DNA of 64,000 nt from Mixta tenebrionis (lineage in GTDB: Bacteria > Pseudomonadota > Gammaproteobacteria > Enterobacterales > Enterobacteriaceae): positions 1 to 64,000 of the forward strand of contig NZ_VHQI01000006.1 in NCBI RefSeq assembly GCF_006517625.1. The letters run 5' to 3'. Shown piece by piece: positions 19,560-28,976 of the stretch. The translations under genes were made by a program, and so were the position numbers. Every line of letters begins with the position of its first letter. Position 1 is the stretch's first letter. The notes below the pieces were generated by a model that searched no databases, had not been told where the DNA came from, and worked only from the letters and a program-made list of their open reading frames with translations.

Positions 19560-20171
19560 TCAGGTGGCTGGCGGCACCGTACGGGCAAAGCTCTCGCGCT
19601 GAAAGTTTTTCTCTACCAGCTTAACCAGCGCAGGGCGATTAACGCACCAGTTAGGTGTCACGCGTCGAAAATTAAGGTAACCGATAGCGCAGGCCGCCGC
19701 GATATCGGCAAGATTTATCATGTCGCCGTTGAGCCAGGCGCCGCTGGCCGCCGCACGTTCCAGCGCGTCGAGGCCGCGTTCGATCTTATGGCGCTGGCGC
19801 AGCATCTCTTCCGGCGATTGCTGTTCTGTCGGGCGCAGCTGCTCGCGCACGATAAACAGCGCCGCGTCGCTGATGCCGTCGGCCAGCGCCTCCAGCTGGC
19901 GAACGTTAACCGTGGCCAGCGCATCGTCCGGCAGCAGCTTTGGCGTATGCGGCAGCGTTTCCAGGTAAGCGGCGATAATCGGCGAGTCGTACCAGCAGGC
20001 GCCGCTATCATCAACCAGCGCGGGCACTTTGCCTAGAGGATTATATTGCGGAACGTGACTCTCTTCAGACCAGGGGGATTCATTGCTGAATTCAAACGTA
20101 ATACCTTTTTCCAGCAGGATAACGGAAATCTTACGCACCCAGGGGCTGGTATAGTTGCCGATAAGTTTCAT
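19560..20171 (-). CDS. yibF: Glutathione S-transferase-like protein YibF
   Basis: 203 residues: thioredoxin-like N-domain ([21 protein letters not shown], with [14 protein letters not shown] and [10 protein letters not shown] around the cis-Pro/Glu-Ser glutathione-binding loop) and an all-helical C-domain. Resembles E. coli YibF (202 aa), which also sits upstream of selA. Its substrate is unknown. The ATG at 20171 follows GAGG and matches E. coli; the longer frame to 20234 is not supported. Ends 13 bp before selA, so it is probably part of a yibF-selA-selB transcript. Confidence 0.93.
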   Translation of the reverse strand: MKLIGNYTSPWVRKISVILLEKGITFEFSNESPWSEESHVPQYNPLGKVPALVDDSGACWYDSPIIAAYLETLPHTPKLLPDDALATVNVRQLEALADGISDAALFIVREQLRPTEQQSPEEMLRQRHKIERGLDALERAAASGAWLNGDMINLADIAAACAIGYLNFRRVTPNWCVNRPALVKLVEKNFQRESFARTVPPAT

Positions 20172-20234
20172 GACGCCTCTCCCTCTGATGGATGGATCAG
20201 GCGCCGGGCCGGGAATCGACCCGATCGCCAGCAA

Positions 20235-21164
20235 TCACTCGCTGCCAGGAAACAGGAACGGATTCAGGCTGCTGCGGGCGAAACCCTCCTGCTCCATACG
20301 CGCATCCAGCATCAGCGAAGCCAGATCGTCCGCCACCGGATCGACGGCGGGATCTTTCTCCTGCCGCAGCATTTTGAGGTAGGTGCCGCAGTCGCCGCAG
20401 CTCTCCGCCTTCACGGCGGACTGTTCACTGTCCAGCGACCAATAGTGTAGATCGCGCGTCTGCTCGCAGTTGGAACATTTGGCGCGAACCACGTGCCATT
20501 CGCTTTCGCACAGGTTGCAGTGCAAATAGCGCAGGCCGCCGCTTTCCGTTCCCATATGTATCACGCTGCTTACCGGCACGCTATTACAGACCGGGCAAAA
20601 CTGGCGCTGGTCGCCATATTCGGCGCGCGCCTTGCCAGGGATCAGCGCCGCCATCTGCGCCCAGTAAACCGACAGGGCGGCCCAGATAAAGGGCGCTTTA
20701 TCGCTGCTGACTTTGGCGAAATCGTGCGCCAGCAGCGCGGAGGCCAGCTCTTCCAGCTCCGGCGCGGAGGTTTTCTCCAGATTTTCCAGCACCGCCAGCG
20801 CCTGACCGCTCATTTCCGGCTTCAGCTCGGCAATCAGCGAGTGCAGCAGGCGCTGCCAGTGCGCGTCGCGCGGCAGCGTATGGATATCGAGCGGCGGTTT
20901 GCCGCTGGCGGCGGCTTCACTCAGGCGCGTATGGAGATCCAGGTTCAGCGGGTGATCGTAGAGGACAATTTCCTGCGCTTCCGCAATAAAAGCGACGAAG
21001 CGCAGGTAGTCGCCCAGCGGATTTTTCGCCGCCAGCTGGCGTAAACGCGCGGCGCGGCGGCTGTATAAGTTTTTTAGCCGGGGGAAAAGTAACGGCGGAA
21101 TCATATCCGCCGTTGTTTTGTCGCTTTTCTCCAGCTGTTCCTGCGGGATGATGCGAATAGTCAT
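20235..21164 (-). CDS. fdhE: Formate dehydrogenase accessory protein FdhE
   Basis: 309 residues. The C-terminal half carries the rubredoxin-like metal-binding motifs [20 protein letters not shown] and CGDCGTY characteristic of FdhE. It is needed in the cytoplasm for maturation of Tat-exported formate dehydrogenases. The start codon overlaps the fdoI stop (TGATG), making it the last gene of fdoGHI-fdhE, as in E. coli. Confidence 0.96.
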   Translation of the reverse strand: MTIRIIPQEQLEKSDKTTADMIPPLLFPRLKNLYSRRAARLRQLAAKNPLGDYLRFVAFIAEAQEIVLYDHPLNLDLHTRLSEAAASGKPPLDIHTLPRDAHWQRLLHSLIAELKPEMSGQALAVLENLEKTSAPELEELASALLAHDFAKVSSDKAPFIWAALSVYWAQMAALIPGKARAEYGDQRQFCPVCNSVPVSSVIHMGTESGGLRYLHCNLCESEWHVVRAKCSNCEQTRDLHYWSLDSEQSAVKAESCGDCGTYLKMLRQEKDPAVDPVADDLASLMLDARMEQEGFARSSLNPFLFPGSE

Positions 21165-21814
21165 CAGGGATGTTTATCCTGTTGTGTCGATTGGCTCTGC
21201 TGTGCCCGAACAGTGCGATACCAGCGCGGATGGTGCGCCTTCGCCCAGAGCGGCGTGACCCAACCCTCTACCATGGCGGTAATAGTGCCTTTTATCCATA
21301 GCGCCGCGTAGATATGCACCATAATCACCAGGATCAGGCCAATCGCCGCGACGGAATGCACCAGCAATGCCAGCCGGATCAGCGGAATGGGAAAGGAAGC
21401 GGCGAAATAAGGACGCCAGATCACGATGCCACTCGCCAGCAGCAGCAGTAAGCTGATGATAGCAGCCCAGAATACACACTTTTGCCCCAAATTATAGCGG
21501 CCGGTGTCGCCGAACTCTTCATTCCTGATAATTTTGTGGATATTGCGCGCCCAGCGCACATCTTCCCGCTCCAGCAGATTGTGCCGCCAGTAGCGGAAAA
21601 ACATTACCAGGAAGGCGAAAAACATCGCCACGCCGACAAAAGGGTGCAGGATGCGCGCCAGCTGCGGCGTGCCCAGCACGTTCATCAGCCAGTTAAACGA
21701 CGGAAAAAAGAACCCCAGGCCGCTGAGAGCGGCAAAGATGAAGCAGAACGCCACAATCCAGTGATTGATGCGTTCCAGCGCGCTGTAGCGCACGATCAGA
21801 TCGCGCTTTTTCAT
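21164..21814 (-). CDS. fdoI: Formate dehydrogenase-O cytochrome b556 subunit FdoI
   Basis: 216 residues with four membrane segments and conserved His residues for two b hemes (for example [12 protein letters not shown] near 15 and [22 protein letters not shown] near 150). It passes electrons from FdoH to menaquinone/ubiquinone on the inner membrane. Overlaps fdoH by 4 bp (ATGA). Confidence 0.96.
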   Translation of the reverse strand: MKKRDLIVRYSALERINHWIVAFCFIFAALSGLGFFFPSFNWLMNVLGTPQLARILHPFVGVAMFFAFLVMFFRYWRHNLLEREDVRWARNIHKIIRNEEFGDTGRYNLGQKCVFWAAIISLLLLLASGIVIWRPYFAASFPIPLIRLALLVHSVAAIGLILVIMVHIYAALWIKGTITAMVEGWVTPLWAKAHHPRWYRTVRAQQSQSTQQDKHP

Positions 21815-22710
21815 GATTGATGCTCCTCTTTTTCCTGCTCTTCTTCCTCGTGCTCGCTCACGCGGTTCGGCCCGATGCCCACATAGTGGAAGACCGACGC
21901 GGCGAAGGTCGCGGCGAAGCCGATCGCCGCCAGCGGTTTCCAGATGCCTTTCCAGAAGGTAACCGTCGGGCTGATGGACGGATTATCCGGCAGGCCGTGG
22001 TAAAGCTGCGGCTTGTTGGCGTGATGCAGTACGTACATAACGTGCGTGCCGCCGACGCCGGACGGATCGTACAGACCGGCGTTCTCGTAGCCGCGGGTTT
22101 TCAGCTCTTCAACACGCTCCGCCGCCAGCTGGCGCATATCCGCTTTGCTGCCGAAATGGATAGCGCCGGTCGGGCAGGTTTTTACGCAGGCGGGTTCCTG
22201 GCCGACGCTGACGCGATCCACGCACAGCGTACATTTATAGACGCGGTTGTCATCCTCATTCATGCGCGGAACGTTAAACGGACAGCCCGCGATGCAGTAG
22301 CCGCAGCCGATACAGTGCTCTGACTGGAAATCGACGATGCCGTTGGCGTACTGGATAATCGCGCCCTCTGCCGGGCACGCCTTCAGGCAGCCCGGATCGG
22401 CGCAGTGCATGCAGCCATCCTTGCGGATAAGCCACTCCAGCCTGCCGTTCTCTTCCACTTCAGAGAAGCGCATCACCGTCCAGGATTTCGCGCTCAGATC
22501 GGTGGGGTTATCGTATACCCCGACGTTATGCCCGACCTCATCACGGATATCGTTCCATTCCGAGCAGGCAACCTGACACGCCTTACAGCCGATACAGGTG
22601 GTGACGTCAATCAGCTTGGCGATTTCCTGCTGATGATCGCGCGCCTGCGGCGGCGGCGTTAAGCCGTTTGTCGCGGAGCGACGAATAATGTCTTGCGACT
22701 GATAAGCCAT
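21811..22710 (-). CDS. fdoH: Formate dehydrogenase-O iron-sulfur subunit FdoH
   Basis: 299 residues with four [4Fe-4S] cysteine clusters: [46 protein letters not shown] and [22 protein letters not shown] single C-terminal membrane anchor lies near 255-275. It wires FdoG to FdoI on the periplasmic side and reaches the periplasm by hitch-hiking on the FdoG Tat signal. Begins 12 bp after fdoG. Confidence 0.97.
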   Translation of the reverse strand: MAYQSQDIIRRSATNGLTPPPQARDHQQEIAKLIDVTTCIGCKACQVACSEWNDIRDEVGHNVGVYDNPTDLSAKSWTVMRFSEVEENGRLEWLIRKDGCMHCADPGCLKACPAEGAIIQYANGIVDFQSEHCIGCGYCIAGCPFNVPRMNEDDNRVYKCTLCVDRVSVGQEPACVKTCPTGAIHFGSKADMRQLAAERVEELKTRGYENAGLYDPSGVGGTHVMYVLHHANKPQLYHGLPDNPSISPTVTFWKGIWKPLAAIGFAATFAASVFHYVGIGPNRVSEHEEEEQEKEEHQS

Positions 22711-22722
22711 AATCGTTCTCCG

Positions 22723-25700
22723 TTACACCTTTTCCACGTTCACTAAGAATGCTTTATATTCAGGAGTTTGTGAGTTAGCGTCGCCAACGGACGGCGACAG
22801 AGTATTGGCTAAAAAGCCTTTCTGCGTGGCGCCTTCAAAGCCCCAGTGGCAGGGAACGCCGATAGTATCCACCTGTCTGCCGTCAATGGTCAGGCGGCGT
22901 AAGCGCTTCGTGACCACCGCTTTGGCCTTGATATAGCCGCGCTGCGAACTCACCCTGACGCTGTCGCCGGCGCTAATGCCTTTATCCGCCGCCAGCTCGG
23001 CGCCGATTTCGACAAACTGTTCCGGCTGGGCGATGGCGTTCAGTCGGGCATGTTTGGTCCAGTGTCGGAACAGCTCCGTGATCGAGTAGGTAGTGGCGAC
23101 ATACGGGAAGGCGTCCGCCTTGCCCAGCGTTTTGACATCGTGCGGGAAAATACGCACTACCGGGCTGTGCACCTGTTCCGGATGCAGCGGGTTAGTGGCG
23201 GTCGGACTTTCCATCGGCTCATAGTGTTCCGGGAAAGGGCCGTCGGCCAGTTTATCCAGCGCAAACAGGTGTCCCATGCCGTCAGGCAGCATAATGAAGG
23301 GACCGATCTGTTTCTCCGGCGCGGCCGTCAGCGGATAATCCGGTACGTCGTAGCCCTGCCAGCGTTTGCCATCCCACTCAATCAGCTTGCGCTGCGGGTC
23401 CCAGGCTTTGCCCTGCGGATCGGCCGAGGCGCGGTTATAAAGGATGCGGCGGTTAGCCGGCCACGCCCACGCCCAGCCGGAAATCGCTCCCAGACCTGAC
23501 GGATCGGCATTGTCGCGGCGCGCCATCTGGTTGCCTTCCTGCGTCCAGCTGCCGGCGTAGATCCAGCAGCCGCTGGCGGTGGTGCCGTCATTGCGCAGTT
23601 CGGCAAAGGAGCTGATTTGCTGCCCTTTCTTCAACAGCAGCTTGCCGCTATCGTCGTAGATATCGGTCAGCGCCCAGCCGTTGCTTTCGCGCGCCACCTC
23701 TTCCGGCTCCGGATTGCTCGGATCGGTATAGTTCCAGCTCATCGCCAGCAGGGGTTCCGGCGCGGCGCCGCCTTCCTGGCGATAGCGCTCGCGCAGACGC
23801 AGGAAGATATTGCCGAGAATTTTACCGTCGTGCAGCGCTTCTCCCGGCGGTTCCGCCGCGGCCCAGTGCCACTGTAACCAGCGTGACGAGTTGGCTACCG
23901 AACCGTTTTCCTCCGCGAAGCAGGAAGAGGGCAGACGGAAGACCTCCGTTTGAATCTGCGCCGGATCGACATCGTTAAATTCGCCATGATGCTGCCAGAA
24001 GCTGGCGGTTTCGGTGCTTAGCGGATCGATAACCACCATATATTTCAGGCGGGAGAAGGCGCGAAACGCTTTGTTTTTGTTAGGGAAGGCCGCCAGCGGG
24101 TTAAAACCCTGAATAATGAAGCCGTTAAACTGCCCCTGCTCCATCATATCGGCCAGCGCCAGGCAGTCGTAGCTCTTATCCCATTTAGGCAGCCAGTCAT
24201 AGCCCCACTGGTTTTCCGCCGTCGCGTTATCGCCGTAGAAGCTCTTCATCAGGCTGACGAAGAATTTATCGGTGTTCTGCCAGTAGTTAACCTGGCCTGG
24301 CAGCGGAGAAACGGGCGTCGCCTGCTGCAGATAGCTGGCAAGCGTGGTTTGCTTTTCCGAAGGCAGCGGCAGGTAGCCGGGCAGGCTCTGCGCCAGCAGG
24401 CCGAGATCGGTGTAGCCCTGAACGTTGGAGTGGCCGCGCAGGGCGTTGATGCCGCCGCCGGGCATACCGATGTTGCCCAGCAGCAGCTGGACGATCGCCG
24501 CGGTACGGATAATCTGCGCGCCGTTAGTATGGTGCGTCCAGCCGAGCGCGTACAGGAAGGTGGCGGTGCGATCGGGAACGCTGGTGCTGGCTATTGTCTG
24601 GCAGATAGCCAGAAAATCTTCTTTGGCGGTGCCGCACAGGCGGCTGACCATCTCCGGCGTATAGCGGCTGGCGTGTTTTTTCAGCAGATTAAGTACGCAG
24701 CGCGGATGCGTCAGCGTCATATCGCGTTTGGCCGCGCCGTTAGCGTCCAGCTCATAGTGCCAGCTGGATTTATCGTACTTCTGCGTCGCCTCATCGTAGC
24801 CGCTGAACAGACCCGCTTCAAAGCTGAAGCCTTCGCTGACGATCAGCGAAGCGTTGGTGTAGTGTTTGACATACTCGTGCTGGATATGGTCGTGCTGCAG
24901 CAGATAGTTGGTCAGGCCCATTAAAAACGCCACGTCGCTGCCGGCGCGCAGCGGGGCATAGATATCGGCGACCGCAGCCGAGCGGTTGAAGCGCGGATCG
25001 ACCACAATTACTTTAGCTTTATTGTGGGTTTTCGCTTCGATGACCCATTTAAATCCAACGGGATGCGCCTCTGCCGGATTACCGCCCATAATCATTACGA
25101 CGTTGGCGTTTTTAATATCGTTCCAGTTATTCGTCATCGCGCCGCGCCCGAAGCTGGGCGCCAGTGCGGAAACCGTGGGGCCGTGACAGAGCCGGGCCTG
25201 GTTTTCCAGGGCGACGATCCCTAAAGCGCGCGCAAATTTATGGTCGAGCAGGCCGGTTTCATTACTGGCGGCGGAGGAGCAGAGCATGCCGGTAGTGGGC
25301 CAGCGGTTTACCGTCACTCCCTGCGCATTTTTTTGCTGGAAGTTGGCGTCGCGGTCTTCTTTCATCAGGCGGGCAATGCGATCGAACGCCTCTTCCCAGC
25401 TGATGCGCCGCCACTCGTTTGAGCCTGGCGCGCGATATTCAGGATATTTCAGCCGCTGCTCGCTGTGGATGTAATCCAGCACGCCCGCGCCTTTGGGGCA
25501 AAGTGAGCCACGACTAACCGGATGATCGGGATCGCCTTCAATATGATAGATCGAAGAGATAGCGTTCTTTGCGCCGTCGCCGCGACTGTAAATCAGCATG
25601 CCGCAACCTACGGAACAATAGGTGCAATTATTGCGGGTTTCTTTCGCCCGTAAAAGTTTATATTCTCTGATGTTCGCAAGAGCAGCGGTGGGGGCAAACC

Positions 25701-25773
25701 CTAATAAACTCAAGGTCGTACCAGCCATGCCGCCCGCACAGATTTTGAAAAAACTGCGTCTATTAATATGCAT
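22723..25773 (-). CDS. fdoG: Formate dehydrogenase-O catalytic subunit FdoG, cysteine variant
   Basis: 1016 residues, same length as E. coli FdoG. A Tat signal (NRRSFFKICAGG, cleavage after PTAALA) is followed by the [4Fe-4S] site CTYCSVGC...SLCPKG and molybdopterin domains. The catalytic position, residue 196, is encoded by TGT (complement of 25186-25188) in ARLCHGPTVSA; E. coli FdoG and FdnG have a Sec (TGA) at this position. This is thus an uninterrupted Cys homologue, expected to be active but slower than a Sec enzyme. Mo/W bis-MGD enzyme oxidising formate in the periplasm. First gene of fdoGHI-fdhE. Confidence 0.96.
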   Translation of the reverse strand: MHINRRSFFKICAGGMAGTTLSLLGFAPTAALANIREYKLLRAKETRNNCTYCSVGCGMLIYSRGDGAKNAISSIYHIEGDPDHPVSRGSLCPKGAGVLDYIHSEQRLKYPEYRAPGSNEWRRISWEEAFDRIARLMKEDRDANFQQKNAQGVTVNRWPTTGMLCSSAASNETGLLDHKFARALGIVALENQARLCHGPTVSALAPSFGRGAMTNNWNDIKNANVVMIMGGNPAEAHPVGFKWVIEAKTHNKAKVIVVDPRFNRSAAVADIYAPLRAGSDVAFLMGLTNYLLQHDHIQHEYVKHYTNASLIVSEGFSFEAGLFSGYDEATQKYDKSSWHYELDANGAAKRDMTLTHPRCVLNLLKKHASRYTPEMVSRLCGTAKEDFLAICQTIASTSVPDRTATFLYALGWTHHTNGAQIIRTAAIVQLLLGNIGMPGGGINALRGHSNVQGYTDLGLLAQSLPGYLPLPSEKQTTLASYLQQATPVSPLPGQVNYWQNTDKFFVSLMKSFYGDNATAENQWGYDWLPKWDKSYDCLALADMMEQGQFNGFIIQGFNPLAAFPNKNKAFRAFSRLKYMVVIDPLSTETASFWQHHGEFNDVDPAQIQTEVFRLPSSCFAEENGSVANSSRWLQWHWAAAEPPGEALHDGKILGNIFLRLRERYRQEGGAAPEPLLAMSWNYTDPSNPEPEEVARESNGWALTDIYDDSGKLLLKKGQQISSFAELRNDGTTASGCWIYAGSWTQEGNQMARRDNADPSGLGAISGWAWAWPANRRILYNRASADPQGKAWDPQRKLIEWDGKRWQGYDVPDYPLTAAPEKQIGPFIMLPDGMGHLFALDKLADGPFPEHYEPMESPTATNPLHPEQVHSPVVRIFPHDVKTLGKADAFPYVATTYSITELFRHWTKHARLNAIAQPEQFVEIGAELAADKGISAGDSVRVSSQRGYIKAKAVVTKRLRRLTIDGRQVDTIGVPCHWGFEGATQKGFLANTLSPSVGDANSQTPEYKAFLVNVEKV

Positions 25774-26160
25774 AATATTTATTTTTTGCTCAAAGCATTG
25801 CCAGAAACAGGGAAAATAACAGCCTCAGAGGTTATTTTTTTGACCGTAATCAAAAAGTAATGGTTTTGTTATAAATATTAAGTCATTAATACTAAAGGGG
25901 TACATTCAGAAAATTTAATGATTTGAGCCATTAAATAATCGAAGTGTATCTTTTTACCGTTTATTTATATTAATGTAATTAGCGCTTTCAGCGTGCAAAG
26001 TAAAAGCTGCGCCGCCAGATAGCGTTTCGCATTTTTTGTACAGCGATTTCTTTGCGATGCACCGGTTGCAGGTTCAGAATTGCCAGGCAAATGCTGAAGT
26101 AATAAGCGGCTTAAGATTACCATCGAATTTGTGTGGCTGTTATAACCAGGTAGACGTAAA
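25774..26160. promoter_or_regulatory. Divergent fdoG / fdhD intergenic region
   Basis: 387 bp, AT-rich, containing the promoters for the fdo operon (minus) and fdhD (plus). A short inverted repeat AATAAC/GTTATT followed by T lies near 25816-25840. No regulator site was recognised with confidence. Confidence 0.5.
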
Positions 26161-26997
26161 TTGAACTCTGAAGATCAACAAAATTACGAAGCTGTGAGCA
26201 GCTTCACCGGCGCGAGCAAGGCGCTGGTTTGGCAGCGGGACGCGCTGACGCAATCCCGTAGCGACTGGCTGGCCGACGAGGTGCCGGTAGCGCTGGTCTA
26301 CAACGGTATATCTCATGTCGTCATGATGAGCACCCCCAAAGATTTGGAAGCGTTTGCGTTAGGATTTTCGCTGTCGGAAGGGATTATCGTCGCGCCGGAA
26401 GAGATTTACGGTATTGATGTGGTGCCGGGCTGTAACGGCATTGAGGTGCAAATCGAACTTTCCAGCCGCCGCTTTATGGCGCTGAAAGAGCGGCGCCGGG
26501 CGATGGCCGGCCGCACCGGCTGCGGCGTATGCGGCGTCGAGCAGCTGAACGATATCGGCAAGCCGATTGCGCCGTTGCCATTCAGCCAGACTTTTGACCT
26601 CTCCCTGCTGGATAGCGCGCTGCGGCAGCTGAAAGATTATCAGCCGGTAGGGCAGCTTACCGGCTGTACCCATGCGGCGGCATGGATCGGTGAAGAAGGG
26701 CAGTTGGCCGGCGGCTGCGAGGATGTAGGGCGCCACGTTGCGCTGGATAAGCTGTTGGGCTACCGCAGCCGTAGAGGGTGGGCGCGCGGCGCGGCCCTGG
26801 TATCCAGCCGCGCCAGTTATGAAATGGTGCAAAAATCGGCCATGTGCGGCGTGCAGATCCTGTTCGCCGTTTCGGCGGCGACGCGGCTGGCGGTCGAAGT
26901 GGCGGAACGCAGTAATCTGACGCTGGTAGGCTTTAGCAAACCTGGACGCGCCACGGTTTACACTCATCCAAGACGGTTAATTAATAATTCACTGTAA
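26161..26997 (+). CDS. fdhD: Formate dehydrogenase sulfurtransferase FdhD
   Basis: 278 residues. FdhD transfers sulfur from IscS to the Mo-bis-MGD cofactor before it enters formate dehydrogenase. The essential pair is visible in [13 protein letters not shown] (CxxC), with [28 protein letters not shown] and [14 protein letters not shown]. The likely start is a TTG at 26161 with AGG about 10 bases upstream; no ATG lies near the conserved N-terminus, so translation may be weak. Divergent from fdoG. Confidence 0.95.
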   Translation: MNSEDQQNYEAVSSFTGASKALVWQRDALTQSRSDWLADEVPVALVYNGISHVVMMSTPKDLEAFALGFSLSEGIIVAPEEIYGIDVVPGCNGIEVQIELSSRRFMALKERRRAMAGRTGCGVCGVEQLNDIGKPIAPLPFSQTFDLSLLDSALRQLKDYQPVGQLTGCTHAAAWIGEEGQLAGGCEDVGRHVALDKLLGYRSRRGWARGAALVSSRASYEMVQKSAMCGVQILFAVSAATRLAVEVAERSNLTLVGFSKPGRATVYTHPRRLINNSL

Positions 26998-27364
26998 GCT
27001 ATTAACTATATTGTTAAAACCACAGGGAGAATATGTTTTTTCTCCCTTTCGGCCAGAACTATAACAACATGCCCCGTGCAATAAAATTCACCGATTGGGC
27101 TATTTTACCGCTAAAAAATAGTAATAGATCTATTCCGGTTATCGATCGGCAAAAATAAATGACTATTAAATAAATAGTCATTAAAAGTAATTCAATGAAA
27201 AAATAATAATTATAAAACGGCTGTATAGTCTTTTAAGATATTTACAGGTTGCTTCGGCTGTTTTTTTTAGTCTATTATTGGCGAGTGCAATACCCCTGCA
27301 TGGATTTGTTTCGGGGTGGCGCATAAGTCATCACATTCAAGACTTTTAAATAAAAGGAATTAAT
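26998..27364. other. AT-rich region upstream of the first putative microcin gene
   Basis: 367 bp with no credible gene on either strand, markedly richer in A+T than the genes on either side. It must hold the promoter of the 27365 gene. AAAAGGAATTA directly before the ATG is its ribosome site. In E. coli the fdhD-sodA interval is also a variable site with different genes. Confidence 0.5.
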
Positions 27365-27634
27365 ATGAAAGAGCTTACCGCAACTGAAATTAACTCAGTT
27401 TCTGGTGGATTTTATTTCTCCGCGCCGTTTATCGGCGCATCAATTGGTAACGCAGTTGGTGATGGTGATACCTCTGCGATCCTGGCTGGCGCTGCTATCG
27501 CATCTATTGCGTTAGTACCGTATTGCCCGCTGCACTGGGGACTGGGTATCGTGTTAGGCTGTGCTGCTATCATCGTTAAGATTATAGATTGCAACAACCC
27601 TGATCCGGAACCGAATCCGGAACCGATTGGCTAA
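27365..27634 (+). CDS. Putative class II microcin/bacteriocin precursor 1 (double-glycine leader)
   Basis: 89 residues. The N-terminus MKELTATEINSVSGG is a textbook double-glycine leader, very like that of colicin V (MRTLTLNELDSVSGG), predicted to be cut after GG by a PCAT-type ABC transporter. The predicted 74-residue core is hydrophobic with small-residue motifs (GASIGNAVGDG, AILAGAAIASIAL), three Cys, and a Pro/Asn-rich acidic tail (NPDPEPNPEPIG). A strong ribosome site (AAGGAATTA) and its own terminator at 27661-27691 support a real gene. No cognate transporter or immunity gene was seen in the window. The antibacterial role is inferred; a signalling peptide is an alternative. Confidence 0.75.
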   Translation: MKELTATEINSVSGGFYFSAPFIGASIGNAVGDGDTSAILAGAAIASIALVPYCPLHWGLGIVLGCAAIIVKIIDCNNPDPEPNPEPIG

Positions 27635-27660
27635 GTTTTTTTAGTCACTCTGTTACTACT

Positions 27661-27691
27661 AATAGCTCCGATATAAAGGAGCTATTTTTTT
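27661..27691 (+). terminator. Terminator after microcin-like gene 1
   Basis: Stem AATAGCTCC / GGAGCTATT with loop GATATAAA-like, followed by a run of T. About 27 bp after the stop codon. Confidence 0.88.
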
Positions 27692-28078
27692 AGTAAATTA
27701 ACTATATTCTTTGATTACCGATAAGCGTAAAACGGCAATACCTGAACATGGTCTATATTTTGTAGCTTATTATTCCGTTAGTAATAAAACTATTTTGTAG
27801 TGAAAACCATATTCAATAAAGCGATGTTCTGCTGACAGGAAAACAGAGTAATTCATACCAGTTTAAAAAAGAAATCTGATAAACAGAACGGTGGTATTAA
27901 TTAAATGAGATCAGGCGGCAGAGATAATAGTACTTATTCTAAAAGATAACGATTTTGTAAATAAGTGATTTGAGCGCCCTGTTGCTTATTTACTTTTTTG
28001 TCAGAGTGGTGCTCATAATAAAAAGAAGTGCATAGTATAAATTTGAATAACATTGGGATTTAATTAAAAGGAGTTGTC
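27692..28078. other. AT-rich spacer between the two microcin-like genes
   Basis: 387 bp, strongly AT-rich. No immunity-type open frame was found (longest in-frame ATG candidates are below 20 codons). It should contain the promoter of the 28079 gene (a TATAAA string occurs near 28036). Confidence 0.5.
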
Positions 28079-28357
28079 ATGAAAGAATTAAATGCGGTTG
28101 AAATAAGTGCAGTAAATGGCGGCTGCTATGGCGGCGGTTACTACGGTGGTGGTTATGGCGGCGGCTATGACTGCAATATCTCCTTCTCGCTGGACTCTAT
28201 CTTTAATATGGTGTTCAACATCGTTAACGTCAGCGTCAATGCGGCGGTGAGCATTATTAACGTGGTTTCCAACGTGATTATCAACATCGTTAATAATATT
28301 CCGGGCAAAGATTGCGAGCCGTGCCCGTGCCCGCCGAACAATGATCCGCTGGGCTAA
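28079..28357 (+). CDS. Putative class II microcin/bacteriocin precursor 2 (double-glycine leader)
   Basis: 92 residues. Leader MKELNAVEISAVNGG parallels that of the 27365 gene. The core begins CYGGGYYGGGYGGGYDC, a Gly/Tyr repeat bracketed by Cys, then an Asn/Val/Ile amphipathic stretch in which N and V alternate (NMVFNIVNVSVN...NIVNNIPG), then a Cys/Pro-rich tail (CEPCPCPPNNDPLG). Both peptides end in an Asn-Pro/Asp-Pro-type tail plus Leu/Ile-Gly. AGGAG lies 5 bases before the ATG and a terminator follows. The Gly-rich segment recalls Gly-rich microcins (MccB17-like composition), but no modification genes are present here. Function inferred. Confidence 0.75.
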   Translation: MKELNAVEISAVNGGCYGGGYYGGGYGGGYDCNISFSLDSIFNMVFNIVNVSVNAAVSIINVVSNVIINIVNNIPGKDCEPCPCPPNNDPLG

Positions 28358-28383
28358 GGCGTAGCCTTCCAGTATGTGTTAAC

Positions 28384-28413
28384 TAGCCCCGGTCATACGG
28401 GGCTATTTTTTTG
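28384..28413 (+). terminator. Terminator after microcin-like gene 2
   Basis: Stem TAGCCCCG / CGGGGCTA with loop GTCATA-like, followed by seven T, about 26 bp past the stop codon. Confidence 0.9.
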
Positions 28414-28961
28414 CCTGTCGTTAGCCCGCTGATGAGCCAGCGGCGGCTTTTTTAACCTTTACCGACGGCGGCGGCGCCGCGGATTTGACGATCCGTGCGT
28501 TTTGCGCCGCGCTAAAGACGGGCATTTTTCCAGGATAAGACGGCAAAAACCGCCGGCAGGTGATGCGTAACGAGCGCGCCCCGGAAGCGGCTAACAGCGC
28601 GCAAGGTTGCCGACAATTATGGCGTTCAGCTGAGCGCCAGCAGGGATAACACGCCGCCGCAGCGCGCTGGCGCAGGGCCTGGCCGTGCCTGTCGCCGTGC
28701 GATTTTTCGCCGCAGCGCCGCTGCTTAAACAAACTTAAAAGAAAGGCAAATCGCTTTTTATTTATCAATGGGTTACGATGATTTTACGGCGGTTGTGCTT
28801 TTTGTTGTTCGGCCTTTGCAAATAAAGCATGAAGTCACCGTATCTGGTATAACCTTATAACCAGAAGGGTGATGATAACCCTTTTTTCGATCACTAATTT
28901 AACTATAATGATCCAACTGCTTACGCGGTGCTTACAACCAACAGGCGCCGCCCTACAATAA
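28414..28961. other. Gene-poor stretch before sodA with a GC-rich decayed segment
   Basis: 28430-28740 switches abruptly from AT-rich to GC-rich, yet no frame gives a coherent protein; fragments in different frames suggest the remains of a gene. A 115-codon minus-strand frame (28421-28768) has a composition unlike a real protein and is not called. A small GGGT/ACCC hairpin plus T6 lies at 28867-28886, and TATAAT at about 28904-28909 may be the sodA -10. Confidence 0.5.
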
Positions 28962-28976
28962 ATGGAGATGATGAAC

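Noticed and set aside
25186-25188. Possible selenocysteine UGA in fdoG
   Set aside because: The codon is TGT (Cys) and the frame is uninterrupted, so no recoding is needed.
28421-28768. 115-codon minus-strand frame upstream of sodA
   Set aside because: Arg/Cys/Ala-rich product with no coherent pattern in a segment that looks decayed.
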